Below are positions 17,657 through 26,516 of a DNA stretch of 64,000 nucleotides, in pieces; within the stretch, counting starts at the first letter, position 1, and each line of letters begins with the position of its first letter. The notes beneath the pieces were generated by a model. It had not been told where the DNA came from. It made no database searches and worked only from the letters and a program-made list of their open reading frames with translations. The DNA is taken from the NCBI GenBank assembly GCA_003241385.1, contig QFPO01000007.1:62001-126000 (forward strand). The letters run 5' to 3'. Source of the stretch: Rhodanobacter denitrificans (lineage in GTDB: Bacteria > Pseudomonadota > Gammaproteobacteria > Xanthomonadales > Rhodanobacteraceae). A program made the position numbers and the translations under genes.

Positions 17657-19897
17657 TCAGAAGCTGTAGCGGGCAGTCACATAGTAGTTGCGCGGCATGC
17701 CGTAGTACGCGGTCTGGATGTTGCCGACGCTCGAGAACTCCTGCGCGTCGGTCTTGTAGACCTTGTCGGTCAGATTGCGCACGCCGCCGCGCACCTGCCA
17801 CTTCAGGCTCGGCGAATCCCAGATGCCGAACAGGCCGGCCAGGCCGAATCCGCTCTGCCGCAGCACGTCGCGGTTGTCGACGCTGAGCCAGGTCTCGGAA
17901 CGGTACGAATAGTCGCCGCCGACGCTCAGGCTGCCGGCATCACCGAGCATGAAGGTATGGCTGGCTGCGACGCGCGCGGTCCAGTCCGGCGAGAACGGCA
18001 CGTGGTCGTGCAGGTTCGCGTAGATCGGATTGGCGGCCACGCGCGGATCGTCGAACGAGGCGTAGCGGGCGTCCATCCAGCCGATCTGCGCCGACAGGCG
18101 CGTGCCTTCGCCGACCAGGGCGATGCCCTCGAACTCGACGCCGTCCATCTTGAGCTTGGCCGCATTGAGCACCGGGAAGCTGCCGACCTCCTCGCCGCTG
18201 ACGCGGGCCTGGAAGTTCTTGTACTCGCTGTGGAACACGCTGACGTTGCCGATCAGGCGACCGTCGGCCGAGGCGGTCTTGAGGCCGACCTCGTAGGTCC
18301 ACACGAACTCCGGATCGAACTCGGGCCTGGCCGCCTCGGCCGCCGCATTGGCGCGGCCGTTGAAGCCGCCGGACTTGAAGCCGCGGTTGGCCGAGACGTA
18401 GCCCATCACGCGATCGGAGAACGCCTTGGTCAGGCTCAGCGACGGCGTCCAGGCATCCCAGCTCTTGCTCGCGTCGAACGCGACCGTGGCATCGAGCGCG
18501 GCCAGCAGCGGGCCCCAGAACGTGGTGGTCGTACGGTCGTACTCCTTGCGCTCGCGCGTGTAGCGCAGGCCCGCACCGAGCGTCCAGGACGGCGCGAACT
18601 CCCAGTTGATCTGGCCGTAGGCCGCGTAGCTGCGCGTGTTGAGGTCGTCGCCGATCGTGCGCAGGAACGTCACCGGCAGCGTCGCGAACGTGTACAAATC
18701 GTCGGCCCAGGCGTACTGCTCGGACGGCACGTGCTCGCGCAGGAAGTACAGCCCGTAGGTCGCCTGCAGCGGACCGCCGTTGTCGAACTGCGCCTGCAGC
18801 TCCTGGCTGAACTGGTTCTGGTCGATGCCGACGTAGACGTCGCCGAGCGAGTACTCCGAGGCGTCGATGTCGATGTAGGCCTTGGACACCAGCTGGCGGT
18901 ACGCGGTGATGCTCTTCAGCGACCAGGCGTCGGAGACGTTCCAGCTCAGATTCGCGGCCGCGCCCTTGTGGATCAGCTTCTGGCCGTCGTCGGGACCGAA
19001 CGAGGTGCGCGTGCGGAAGTCGTATTCGCCGCTGCGCGGTTCGAGCAGCACGCGCGTGCCGGTCGGCAGATTGGTCTGGATCAGCGGCGCTTCGGGATTG
19101 CCGAGCGTGAGCGGATTGTCCTGGTGCGTGTAGTCGAGCGAGAACACCGCCTTGAACGTGTCGGTCGGCCGGCCGACCAGCTTCACGCGCATCGCCTCGG
19201 TGTCGTTCTGGTTGTAGCGCTTGCCGGTGTCCGGATCCTTCACGTAGCCGTCGTTGCCGGTGCTCATCAGCGCGGCGCTGAGGCCCCAGCGCTCGTTGAG
19301 CGGCATCGCGGCGTAGGCCTTGGTCTCGAACAGGCCGTAGCGGCCGGCCGTGAGTTCGACGTTGCCCTCGGTCGTGTCGCCGGGCTCGCGCGTGACGATC
19401 TTGATCGCGCCGCCGGTCGAGTTCTTGCCGTACAGCGTGCCCTGCGGGCCGCGCAGCACTTCGATGTGATCGACGTCGTAGAGGCCGAACAGCGCGCCCT
19501 GGATGCGCGAGTAGTAGACGTCGTCGACGTACATGCCCACGCCCGGATCGAAGGTCTGCAGCGCATCGGGCTGGCCGATGCCGCGGATGAAGACGTTGAC
19601 CGCGCCCGACGAACCGCGGCCCTGCACGATGTTCATGTTCGGCACCGAGCCCTGCAGACTGTCGATGTTCTGCGCCTGAATCTGCTGCAGATCCTGCTCG
19701 CCGAACGCCGACACCGACACCGGCACGTCCTGGATGCTCTCCTCGCGGCGGCGCGCGGTGACGGTGATGCCGTCGAGACGCTCGATCTCGCCGTCGGCGG
19801 CCGGCGCCGTGGCCGGCGCGTCCTGCGCGCTCGCCCACGGCGCGGCGAGGAGTCCGAGCACCAGACCGATGGTCATACTGAGATGGTTGCGCTTCAT
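17657..19897 (-). CDS. TonB-dependent outer-membrane receptor
   Basis: A 746-residue receptor with a signal peptide (MKRNHLSMTIGLVLGLLAAPWASAQ). Next come a TonB-box-like region (LDGITVTARRREESIQDVPVSVSAF), the plug domain (about 50-160, 'VEVLRGPQGTLYGKNSTGGAIKI') and a beta-barrel ending in ...YYVTARYSF with terminal Phe. It belongs to the large 'TARRREE..QDVPVSV' group of Proteobacteria rather than classic siderophore receptors. It heads the operon that continues with the depolymerase and kinase, so hydroxybutyrate oligomers are a reasonable but unproven ligand. Import would depend on TonB/ExbB/ExbD, encoded at 35487-37928. Its promoter region is shared divergently with the GntP-type permease. 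Confidence 0.92.
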   Translation of the reverse strand: MKRNHLSMTIGLVLGLLAAPWASAQDAPATAPAADGEIERLDGITVTARRREESIQDVPVSVSAFGEQDLQQIQAQNIDSLQGSVPNMNIVQGRGSSGAVNVFIRGIGQPDALQTFDPGVGMYVDDVYYSRIQGALFGLYDVDHIEVLRGPQGTLYGKNSTGGAIKIVTREPGDTTEGNVELTAGRYGLFETKAYAAMPLNERWGLSAALMSTGNDGYVKDPDTGKRYNQNDTEAMRVKLVGRPTDTFKAVFSLDYTHQDNPLTLGNPEAPLIQTNLPTGTRVLLEPRSGEYDFRTRTSFGPDDGQKLIHKGAAANLSWNVSDAWSLKSITAYRQLVSKAYIDIDASEYSLGDVYVGIDQNQFSQELQAQFDNGGPLQATYGLYFLREHVPSEQYAWADDLYTFATLPVTFLRTIGDDLNTRSYAAYGQINWEFAPSWTLGAGLRYTRERKEYDRTTTTFWGPLLAALDATVAFDASKSWDAWTPSLSLTKAFSDRVMGYVSANRGFKSGGFNGRANAAAEAARPEFDPEFVWTYEVGLKTASADGRLIGNVSVFHSEYKNFQARVSGEEVGSFPVLNAAKLKMDGVEFEGIALVGEGTRLSAQIGWMDARYASFDDPRVAANPIYANLHDHVPFSPDWTARVAASHTFMLGDAGSLSVGGDYSYRSETWLSVDNRDVLRQSGFGLAGLFGIWDSPSLKWQVRGGVRNLTDKVYKTDAQEFSSVGNIQTAYYGMPRNYYVTARYSF

Positions 19898-20020
19898 GAG
19901 ATCCCCCTCGCTGCGTGGCGTCGTTATTCGTGGCGGGTCGAGGCGGCGAGCGCGCTCGACCGAGCGCGGGACACGGCCCGATCGGCGCGCAGTCTGCGGG
20001 CGGGACGCCGTTGGAGGCAG

Positions 20021-20036
20021 TTGTACCTTCGTACAA
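20021..20036. promoter_or_regulatory. Perfect palindrome TTGTAC-CTTC-GTACAA in the receptor/permease control region
   Basis: TTGTACCTTCGTACAA has 6-bp perfect arms. It lies in the 197-bp divergent region, 124 bp upstream of the receptor ATG and 58 bp upstream of the permease ATG. TACAAT at 20032-20037 overlaps it and could be a -10, and a second -10-like GATACT lies at 20060-20065. The core read on the minus strand (GTACGAAGGT) recurs beside the response-regulator gene at 12403, making it a candidate operator of that regulator. Confidence 0.5.
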
Positions 20037-20094
20037 TGCCGGGGCCCGGCGGCGGTTCGGATACTGGCCGCGATCGCAAGTCCGGGGAATTCCC

Positions 20095-21408
20095 ATGCTG
20101 AGTCTGCTCGGCCTTCTGGCCGGCCTCGCGCTGCTCATCGTCATGGCGATGCGCGGCGTGAGCCTGTTCATCGCCACGCCGGTGTGCGCGGCCGTCGTCG
20201 CGCTGTCCAGCGGCCTGCCGCTGCTGCCGCCCGACGGCGAGCCCGCCGTCACCGACGCGCTCGGCAGCTACATGCAGGGCTTCAGCGGCTTCATCGCCAG
20301 CTGGTTCTTCATGTTTCTGTTCGGCTGCATCTTCGGCAAGCTGATGCAGGACAGCGGCGCCGCCGACAGTGTCGCGCGCTGGGTGCTACGCACGATCGGT
20401 CCGCGCCACGCCGCGCTGGCGATCGTGATCGCCTGCATCGTGCTGACCTACGGCGGCGTCAGCCTGTTCGTCGTCGCGTTCTCGGTCTACCCGACCGCGC
20501 TCAGCCTGTTCCGTGCGGCCGATCTGCCGCGCCGCTTCATCCCGGCCGCGCTCGGCTTCGGCTCGATCTCGATCACGATGACCGCGGCCGGCTCGCCGGA
20601 GATCCAGAACTGGATCCCGATCAAGTATCTGGGCACCTCGCCCTGGGCCGCCTGGCAGGCCAGCCTCGCCGCCGCGATCGTGATGGCGATCATCGGCCAG
20701 TACTGGCTCAACTGGATGATCGGCCGCGCCAAGGCACGCGGCGAGCGCTTCGAGCCGCGCGAGGGTGATCCGGTCGACAGCCGCGAGGCGCTGCCCTCGC
20801 CGTTGCTGTCGCTGGTGCCGCTGCTGGCCGTGCTGGTGCTGAGCTTCCTGCTGCACGAGCGCCTCCACACCGCGGCTCTGATCGTCGCGCTGCTGGCCGG
20901 CTGCGTGCTGACCGCCGCGGTCGGCTGGCGCCATCTGCAGGCGCCCGGCGCCGCGCTCGGCGCCGGCAGCGCCGACGCGCTGATCGCGATCGGCAACACC
21001 GCCGCCGTGGTCGGCTTCGGCGCGGTCGCCAAGGCGGTGCCGGGCTTCGCGCTCGCGGTCGACTGGATCACCCATCTACCCGGCCACGGCGTCGTCAATG
21101 CCGCGTTCGCGGTCGCGGTCATCGCCGCGATGACCGGCAGCGCATCCGGCGGCCAGGCGATCGCCTTGCCGATCCTCGCACCGCTGTACCTGCCGCAGGG
21201 CGTCGATCCCTCGCAGCTGCACCGCTCGGTCGCGCTCGCGTCCGGCACGCTCGATGCGATGCCGCACAACGGCTACATCGTCACGACGATCCGAGCGGTC
21301 TGTGGCGAGACGCACAAGGCGGCCTACTTCCCGATGGCGGCGATGACCGTCGTCGTGCCACTGATCGGCTTGGCCGTCGCGTTCGCGATGTTCGCGCTGG
21401 GGTTCTGA
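20095..21408 (+). CDS. GntP-family permease, candidate 3-hydroxybutyrate/short-chain acid transporter
   Basis: A 437-residue inner-membrane protein with about a dozen helices. Family features are 'GYMQGFSGFIASWFFMFLFGCIFGKLMQDSGAA'-like and 'GSPEIQNWIPIKYLGT', with C-terminal 'TGSASGGQAIALPILAP' and 'DAMPHNGYI'. GntP-type permeases import gluconate-like acids, and members linked to hydroxybutyrate catabolism are known. The context here (oligomer hydrolase, depolymerase, TonB receptor) favours a 3-hydroxybutyrate role. Transcription would start near the TTGTAC palindrome 58-74 bp upstream. The start chosen is the ATG of MLSLLGLLAGLALL; the longer in-frame extension is non-hydrophobic shadow. 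Confidence 0.82.
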   Translation: MLSLLGLLAGLALLIVMAMRGVSLFIATPVCAAVVALSSGLPLLPPDGEPAVTDALGSYMQGFSGFIASWFFMFLFGCIFGKLMQDSGAADSVARWVLRTIGPRHAALAIVIACIVLTYGGVSLFVVAFSVYPTALSLFRAADLPRRFIPAALGFGSISITMTAAGSPEIQNWIPIKYLGTSPWAAWQASLAAAIVMAIIGQYWLNWMIGRAKARGERFEPREGDPVDSREALPSPLLSLVPLLAVLVLSFLLHERLHTAALIVALLAGCVLTAAVGWRHLQAPGAALGAGSADALIAIGNTAAVVGFGAVAKAVPGFALAVDWITHLPGHGVVNAAFAVAVIAAMTGSASGGQAIALPILAPLYLPQGVDPSQLHRSVALASGTLDAMPHNGYIVTTIRAVCGETHKAAYFPMAAMTVVVPLIGLAVAFAMFALGF

Positions 21409-21543
21409 GCTGCCGGCCGGGCCGGCGCACCCGGTTGCAGACGGGACCGGCTGCCGCGGCAACGAAACAACATGGCACACTTTTCGTCGCCGTCTTGGAG
21501 TAGAACGTTTCCGTCCTAAACCCAGCGCAGGAGGAACACACGC

Positions 21544-21876
21544 ATGGCCGGTTGGTTCGAGTTGAGCAAGAGCAGCGACGGGCAGTTCCGTTTCGTCCTC
21601 AAGGCGGGCAACGCCGAGACGATCCTGACCAGCGAGCTGTACCAGACCCGGGCGTCCGCCGAGAACGGCATCGCCTCGGTCCGCACCAACAGCCCGCACG
21701 ACGCGCGCTACGAGAAGAAGACCGCGAGCAACGCCAAGACCTTCTTCACGCTGAAGGCCGCCAATCACCAGATCATCGGCACCAGCCAGATGTACGCCAG
21801 CGAGGCGGCGCGTGACGGCGGCATCGCCAGCGTCAAGGCCAACGGCGGCACGCAGACGGTCAAGGATCTGACCTGA
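21544..21876 (+). CDS. yegP: YegP-family protein with two DUF1508 repeats
   Basis: A 110-residue soluble protein made of two tandem DUF1508 units: 'GWFELSKSSDGQFRFVLKAGNAETILTSELYQTRASAENGIASVRTN' (about 3-49) and the parallel 'KTFFTLKAANHQIIGTSQMYASEAARDGGIASVKAN' (about 65-100). Each forms a small beta-beta-beta-alpha unit. A strong Shine-Dalgarno (AGGAGG at 21529-21534) lies 9 nt before the ATG. The family is widespread and its biochemical function is unknown. It is monocistronic, preceded by its own AT-richer promoter region. Confidence 0.9.
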   Translation: MAGWFELSKSSDGQFRFVLKAGNAETILTSELYQTRASAENGIASVRTNSPHDARYEKKTASNAKTFFTLKAANHQIIGTSQMYASEAARDGGIASVKANGGTQTVKDLT

Positions 21877-22137
21877 CCACGCGGGTGCAGGGCCGGTGGA
21901 TGTCTAGCGAGCCCGAGCCAGCAGCGGCATGTCTACAATGGTCGATACGAGACGGCGGGGCATGAGTAACATGCGTGCGTTGCCGCCTTGAGATGCGCAG
22001 ATGCGGAATTGAGGAACCGACGGAATGGAAGGCGCCCGCGGCGGGTGGCCATGGCAGATTCAGTATCGGCTTCCGATTGATTGAGTGGCACGCCCGACCG
22101 CAGTTCAGCCATGAACTCGGCATGCGAGGCTGCAGGT
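21877..22137. other. Non-coding, mixed-composition junction before rhuM
   Basis: No supportable gene is seen in these 261 bases. Composition shifts from chromosomal high GC to lower GC, and an isolated TACAAT occurs near 21935. A 77-codon minus-strand frame crosses it from inside rhuM but looks random after about 25 residues. I read it as the far edge of the rhuM insertion or as decayed sequence. Confidence 0.4.
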
Positions 22138-23181
22138 TTATCCACCATCTCCGGCGTTCGGTTCACCGGCTGCCAGTTTTTTCACCGCTCTGTCGAAGTC
22201 ACTTTCAAACAGGCGATCCTGCACGATTCTGTATTTCTCAAATTCGCTTTCTGCATGCGTTTGAGCAATCTTAGCGGAAATCTTGCCGCTGTTTTGCAGC
22301 GCCTCCCGGTCATCAAACTGCAGGAAGGCATCCAGACGCTTGGACCAATCTTCCATGCTCATGGGAATCTTGCGGCGAGCACGATCCTCGGCCAGTTCCA
22401 GATAGGCATTGACGATACGACCCAATGAATCCAATTCGTCCTTGGTCAGGTAGTTCTTGGCCACGGCCACATCGGTTTTCAGGATCTTGCCTTCGGGCGC
22501 ACTCGCCCAGGACGTCAGCCCCATATGCGGCTTATTGCTATCGGCCCGCTTGTGGATCAACTCTGCGGCGGTATGGCCGTGGATGGCGTAATGCAGTTTG
22601 TTCTGTACTTTGGCGAAAAAGGCCTTGGTCGTCGGTGCGTCCTTGTTGTAGTCCACGCTGGTAGCGTAGATGTCGGTAATCTTCTGGTAGAAGCGTCGCT
22701 CGCTGAGACGGATCTCGCGGATTTCCGCCAGCAGCCGTTCGAAGTAGTCCTCTCCCAGGAAGCTGCCGTTCTCCATGCGCTGGCCATCCAGCACATAGCC
22801 CTTGATGGCGAACTCACGCAGGACACCGGTCGCCCATTGGCGGAACTGCGTTGCGCGTATGGAGTTGACCCGATAGCCGACTGAAATGATGGCGTCGAGG
22901 TTGTAGAAGTCCACCGCCCTGGACACCTCCCGCTGACCCTCCTGCTGAACTATCCGGAATTTCCGGATAGTTGCCTCGGGCGCGAGCTCGTGACTGGCAA
23001 AGATGTTCTTCAGGTGCTCGCTGACGGTGCGTACATCCACGCTGAACAACTCGGCCATCAGTCTTTGCGAGAGCCAAACGGTTTCATCCTCGTAGCGAGC
23101 CTCGATGCTCTGCTCTCCAGCCAAGCCGGTGAAGATCAAGAATTCAGCCGTGCTGTTACGGATCAGCTTCTTGCTACTCAT
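22138..23181 (-). CDS. rhuM: RhuM family protein
   Basis: A 347-residue protein of the RhuM (Virulence_RhuM) family. The N-terminal half carries 'TVWLSQRLMAELFSVDVRTVSEHLKNIF', an HTH-like segment, followed by 'AVDFYNLDAIISVGYRVNSIRATQFRQWAT'. The C-terminal half contains 'YATSVDYNKDAPTTKAFFAKVQNKLHYAIHGHTAAELI'. RhuM was first noted on Salmonella pathogenicity island 3 and is common in mobile islands and near type I restriction loci; its function is not established. Codon use and GC are clearly lower than the flanking mnmE and yegP. It lies 159 bp past the mnmE stop, and mnmE is a known island target. Likely horizontally acquired. Confidence 0.92.
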   Translation of the reverse strand: MSSKKLIRNSTAEFLIFTGLAGEQSIEARYEDETVWLSQRLMAELFSVDVRTVSEHLKNIFASHELAPEATIRKFRIVQQEGQREVSRAVDFYNLDAIISVGYRVNSIRATQFRQWATGVLREFAIKGYVLDGQRMENGSFLGEDYFERLLAEIREIRLSERRFYQKITDIYATSVDYNKDAPTTKAFFAKVQNKLHYAIHGHTAAELIHKRADSNKPHMGLTSWASAPEGKILKTDVAVAKNYLTKDELDSLGRIVNAYLELAEDRARRKIPMSMEDWSKRLDAFLQFDDREALQNSGKISAKIAQTHAESEFEKYRIVQDRLFESDFDRAVKKLAAGEPNAGDGG

Positions 23182-23340
23182 AACCAGCGCTCTTCGTGTG
23201 GGCCGCGGTCAGGTGCTCGGACACTAGGCTGCGAGGCCACCTAGACACTAAGTTCTGCATTTCCGGCCTGCTCATGTAGCCGGTGAACAACCCTACATCG
23301 CGAGTGGCCCGGCTCATAGTCGACCGACGATTGGCGTCAC

Positions 23341-24684
23341 TCACTTGCCGATGCAGAAGTCCGCGAAGATCCGCCCGAGCAGATCCTCGTCGCTGAACTC
23401 GCCGGTGATCTCGCCGAGCGCATGCTGCACCTGGCGCAGTTCCTCGGCCGCGAGCTCGCCGGCGCGTGCCTCGGTCAAGGCCGCTTCCGCAGCCTGCAGC
23501 GATGCCGACGCGCGCTCTAGCGCGGCGACATGGCGCGCACGCGCGCTGTAGCTGCCTTCGCCGGCGTCGTCGCGACCGGCCAGACGTTCGAGCTCGACGG
23601 TCAGCAGCGGCAGGCCGGCGCCGGTCTGGGCCGACAGCCACAGATGCCGGTCGCCATCGTGCAGCCGGCTCTCCGGCGTGCGGGCGGCGAGGTCGATCTT
23701 GTTGTGGACGATCAGCCGCGTCGCGGCGTCGGGCAGGCCATCGAGCAGGGCACGATCGGTGTCGGCGTGCGCGTCGTCGGTGACCAGGATCGCGACGTCG
23801 GCCTTCGCGAGCTCGGCGCGCGCGCGGCGGATGCCTTCCTGCTCGACGCGATCGTCGGCGTCGCGTAGGCCGGCGGTGTCGACGAGGGTCAGCGCGACGC
23901 CGTCGAGATCGATCGACTCGCGCAGCACATCGCGCGTGGTGCCGGGAATGTCGGTGACGATCGCGCGCTCGGCGGCGGCGAGCGCGTTGAGCAGGCTCGA
24001 TTTGCCGGTGTTCGGGCGGCCGACGATGACCACGTGCAGGCCGTCGGCGAGACGCGCGCCGCGGCGCGCGCCAGCGAGCACGTCGGCGAGTTGCGCGCGC
24101 AGATCGGCTAGGCCCTGAGCAAGCTCGGGCGCGGCGAGAAAATCGATTTCCTCTTCCGGAAAGTCGATCGCGGCCTCGATCCAGACGCGCAGGCGGATCG
24201 TCGCCTCGGTGACCGCGCGCACGCGATCGGAGAACGCGCCGTCGAGACTGCGCATCGCCGACCGCGCGGCCGCTTCGGAGCCGGCCGCGATCAGATCGGC
24301 GATCGCTTCGGCCTGGGCCAGATCGAGGCGTCCGTTGAGGAACGCGCGCTCGGAGAATTCGCCGGGTCGCGCCTGGCGCGCGCCGAACTCGACCATGCGC
24401 GCGAGCAACCGGCGCAATGCGACCGGGCTGCCGTGCGTCTGCAGCTCGACGACGTGCTCGCCGGTGAACGAATGCGGCGCCGGGAAGTGGATCAGCAGGC
24501 CGTGATCGATCGCCTGGCCGTCGGCATCGAGGAACCGGCAGAAATGCGCGTGGCGCGGCCGCGGCGGGCGGCCGAGCAGGGCGCCGGCGATCGCCGGCGC
24601 GGCCGGACCGGACAGGCGCACGATGCCGACGCTGCCGCTGCCGGGCGGTGTCGCGATCGCGGCGATGGTGTCGGCGCTCGACAT
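23341..24684 (-). CDS. mnmE: tRNA uridine-5-carboxymethylaminomethyl modification GTPase MnmE
   Basis: A 447-residue MnmE (TrmE/ThdF), the GTPase that with MnmG installs the cmnm5 group on wobble U34 of several tRNAs. The N-terminal tetrahydrofolate-binding domain starts DTIAAIATPPGSGSVGIVRLSG. The G domain has GRPNTGKSS at about 222-230, DTAG and NKID, and the C-terminus ends in the catalytic FCIGK. It is full length. It is the last gene of the rpmH-rnpA-yidC-mnmE series transcribed away from the origin. The codons for FCIGK form the attachment site of SGI1-type islands in enterobacteria, relevant to the foreign rhuM just downstream. Confidence 0.97.
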   Translation of the reverse strand: MSSADTIAAIATPPGSGSVGIVRLSGPAAPAIAGALLGRPPRPRHAHFCRFLDADGQAIDHGLLIHFPAPHSFTGEHVVELQTHGSPVALRRLLARMVEFGARQARPGEFSERAFLNGRLDLAQAEAIADLIAAGSEAAARSAMRSLDGAFSDRVRAVTEATIRLRVWIEAAIDFPEEEIDFLAAPELAQGLADLRAQLADVLAGARRGARLADGLHVVIVGRPNTGKSSLLNALAAAERAIVTDIPGTTRDVLRESIDLDGVALTLVDTAGLRDADDRVEQEGIRRARAELAKADVAILVTDDAHADTDRALLDGLPDAATRLIVHNKIDLAARTPESRLHDGDRHLWLSAQTGAGLPLLTVELERLAGRDDAGEGSYSARARHVAALERASASLQAAEAALTEARAGELAAEELRQVQHALGEITGEFSDEDLLGRIFADFCIGK

Positions 24685-24748
24685 GCGAACGGCTCGTCGC
24701 TGCGCTCGGACGGCGATGCGGCGGCCGATGAGGCCGCCGCGCCGGTCG

Positions 24749-26452
24749 TCAGGCCTTGGCCGGCTTCTGTTCGCCGGCCTCGACGCGCTTGGTGATGATG
24801 TACTGCTGGATCAGCGACAGGATCGCATTGGTCGCCCAGTACAGCACGAGGCCGGCCGGGAAGAATGCGAACAGCACCGAGAACGCGACCGGCATGAACT
24901 TCATGATCTTGGCCTGCGTCGGATCCATGCCGGTCATCGGCGTGAGGTGCTGGGTCAGCAACATCGCCGCGGCATTGAGGATCGGCAGCACGAAGTACGG
25001 ATCGGGCGCGGAGAGGTTCTGGATCCAGCCGATGAACGGCGCCTGGCGCAGCTCGACGCTCTCGATCAGCACCCAGTACAGCGCGAAGAACACCGGAATC
25101 TGGATCAGCATCGGCAGACAGCCGCCGAGCGGATTGATCTTCTCCTTCTGGTACAGCTCGAGCATCGCCTGGTTGAGCTTCTGACGGTCGTCGCCGTAGC
25201 GCTCCTTGAGCGCCTGCATCCGCGGCGCGACCTTGCGCATGCGCGCCATCGACCGGTACTGTGCCTCGCTGAGCTTGTAGAACAGCGCCTTGATCAGCAG
25301 CACCAGCAGGATGATCGCGAAGCCCCAGTTGCCGGTCAGCGCGTGCAGCTTGTCGAGCACCCAGTGCAGCGGCGCCGAGATGAACGTGAAGATGCCGTAG
25401 TTGGCGGTCAGCGACAGGCCCGGCGCGACGTCGTCGAGCGTGCTCTGGATCTTCGGTCCGACGTAGAGCCGCGATTCGAGTGCACGCGTCTCGCCGGGTG
25501 CCACGGTCGTCGCCGGCGCGACCGCGCGGATCAGATAACGCGACTGGCCGTTGGCCGTCAGGCTCGCGGTCGTGTACTGCTCGGCCTGGTCGGCCGGCGG
25601 AATCCACGCAGCGAAGAAATAGTGCTGGATCATCGCGACCCAGCCGCCTGCGGTTGACAGGTTCAGCGGATCCTTGGCGAACTTGTCGAACGCGAGCTTC
25701 TGGAACTTGTGCTCGGGGCTGTACCAGGCCGCGCCGACGAAGCTGTACTGCTCCGGGTTCGTGTAGCCCTTCAAGCCGCGGTTGTCGACGGTCAGCGGCA
25801 CGCGGCGCAGCTCGCGGTAGGCGTTGCCGGTCCACGGCGCGGCGCCCTGGTTGACGATCTCCTGGCGCTGGCCGATCACGTAGCTGCCGCGCTCGAACGT
25901 GTAGATCTTGCGGACGGTCAGGCCGGCATCGGACTGCCAGGTCAGCGGCACCTCGACGCGGTCCTGGCCGGCGGCCAGCGCGTACTCGGTCGCGGCCGCG
26001 GTGAACGCCGCGTTGTGGTCCGGCGCGGCCGGCGCACCCTGTGCGCTGACCAGGCCGCTGTTGGCGACGAAGTAGCCGTCGGCGCTGTCGTCGAGCAGGC
26101 GCACCGGCTGGGGCTGCTTGGGTTGCTGCGGATAGGCCAGCAGATCGGCGACGACGACGTTGCCGCCGCGCGTGTCGATCTCCACGCGCAGCACGTCGGT
26201 GGCGACCACGATGCGTTGGCCGGCCGGCGCGGCGGCTTCCGGACGCGGCGTCGCCGGCACTTCGCCGGGGGCTGCGGACGCGGCCGGCACGTCGTCGAGC
26301 GGGATCGCCGCGGGCGCCGCGTCGGTGGCCGGCGCGGTGCTGGCTGCGGGTGCCGGCAGCGCCGGCTGGCCGTAGTCGGTGCGCCACTGCTCCCACAGCA
26401 GATAGCCGAGCAGCAGGAGGGCGAGCAGAAGGAAGGGGCGGGGACTGGTCAT
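24749..26452 (-). CDS. yidC: Membrane protein insertase YidC
   Basis: A 567-residue YidC of gammaproteobacterial form. TM1 is at the extreme N-terminus (PFLLLALLLLGYLLWEQW), a long periplasmic beta-supersandwich domain spans about 50-340, and the conserved insertase core follows with 'NWGFAIILLVLLIKALFYKLSEAQYRSMARMRKVAPRMQALKERYGDDRQKLNQAML' and further TM helices to about 550. The ATG at 26452 is chosen because it places TM1 at the start. It inserts proteins into the inner membrane alone or with SecYEG. The space to rnpA is only 64 bp and contains no yidD, which often sits there. Confidence 0.97.
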   Translation of the reverse strand: MTSPRPFLLLALLLLGYLLWEQWRTDYGQPALPAPAASTAPATDAAPAAIPLDDVPAASAAPGEVPATPRPEAAAPAGQRIVVATDVLRVEIDTRGGNVVVADLLAYPQQPKQPQPVRLLDDSADGYFVANSGLVSAQGAPAAPDHNAAFTAAATEYALAAGQDRVEVPLTWQSDAGLTVRKIYTFERGSYVIGQRQEIVNQGAAPWTGNAYRELRRVPLTVDNRGLKGYTNPEQYSFVGAAWYSPEHKFQKLAFDKFAKDPLNLSTAGGWVAMIQHYFFAAWIPPADQAEQYTTASLTANGQSRYLIRAVAPATTVAPGETRALESRLYVGPKIQSTLDDVAPGLSLTANYGIFTFISAPLHWVLDKLHALTGNWGFAIILLVLLIKALFYKLSEAQYRSMARMRKVAPRMQALKERYGDDRQKLNQAMLELYQKEKINPLGGCLPMLIQIPVFFALYWVLIESVELRQAPFIGWIQNLSAPDPYFVLPILNAAAMLLTQHLTPMTGMDPTQAKIMKFMPVAFSVLFAFFPAGLVLYWATNAILSLIQQYIITKRVEAGEQKPAKA

Positions 26453-26516
26453 CGTGGAAGGTCGGTTCGTTTCGTGCGCTGCACGGCGAGGCGGCGCAGG
26501 CTGTGCCGGCGCGCGG

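Noticed and set aside
17903..17910. GTACGAAT, similar to the PHB-locus operator core
   Set aside because: It lies inside the TonB-receptor coding sequence, lacks the second half-site and is explained by codons.
21933..22166. A 77-codon minus-strand frame overlapping the end of rhuM
   Set aside because: The first part looks protein-like (MVDKPAASHAEFMAELRSGV) but the remainder is not, there is no ribosome-binding site, and the start lies inside rhuM. It could be a decayed gene but cannot be supported.
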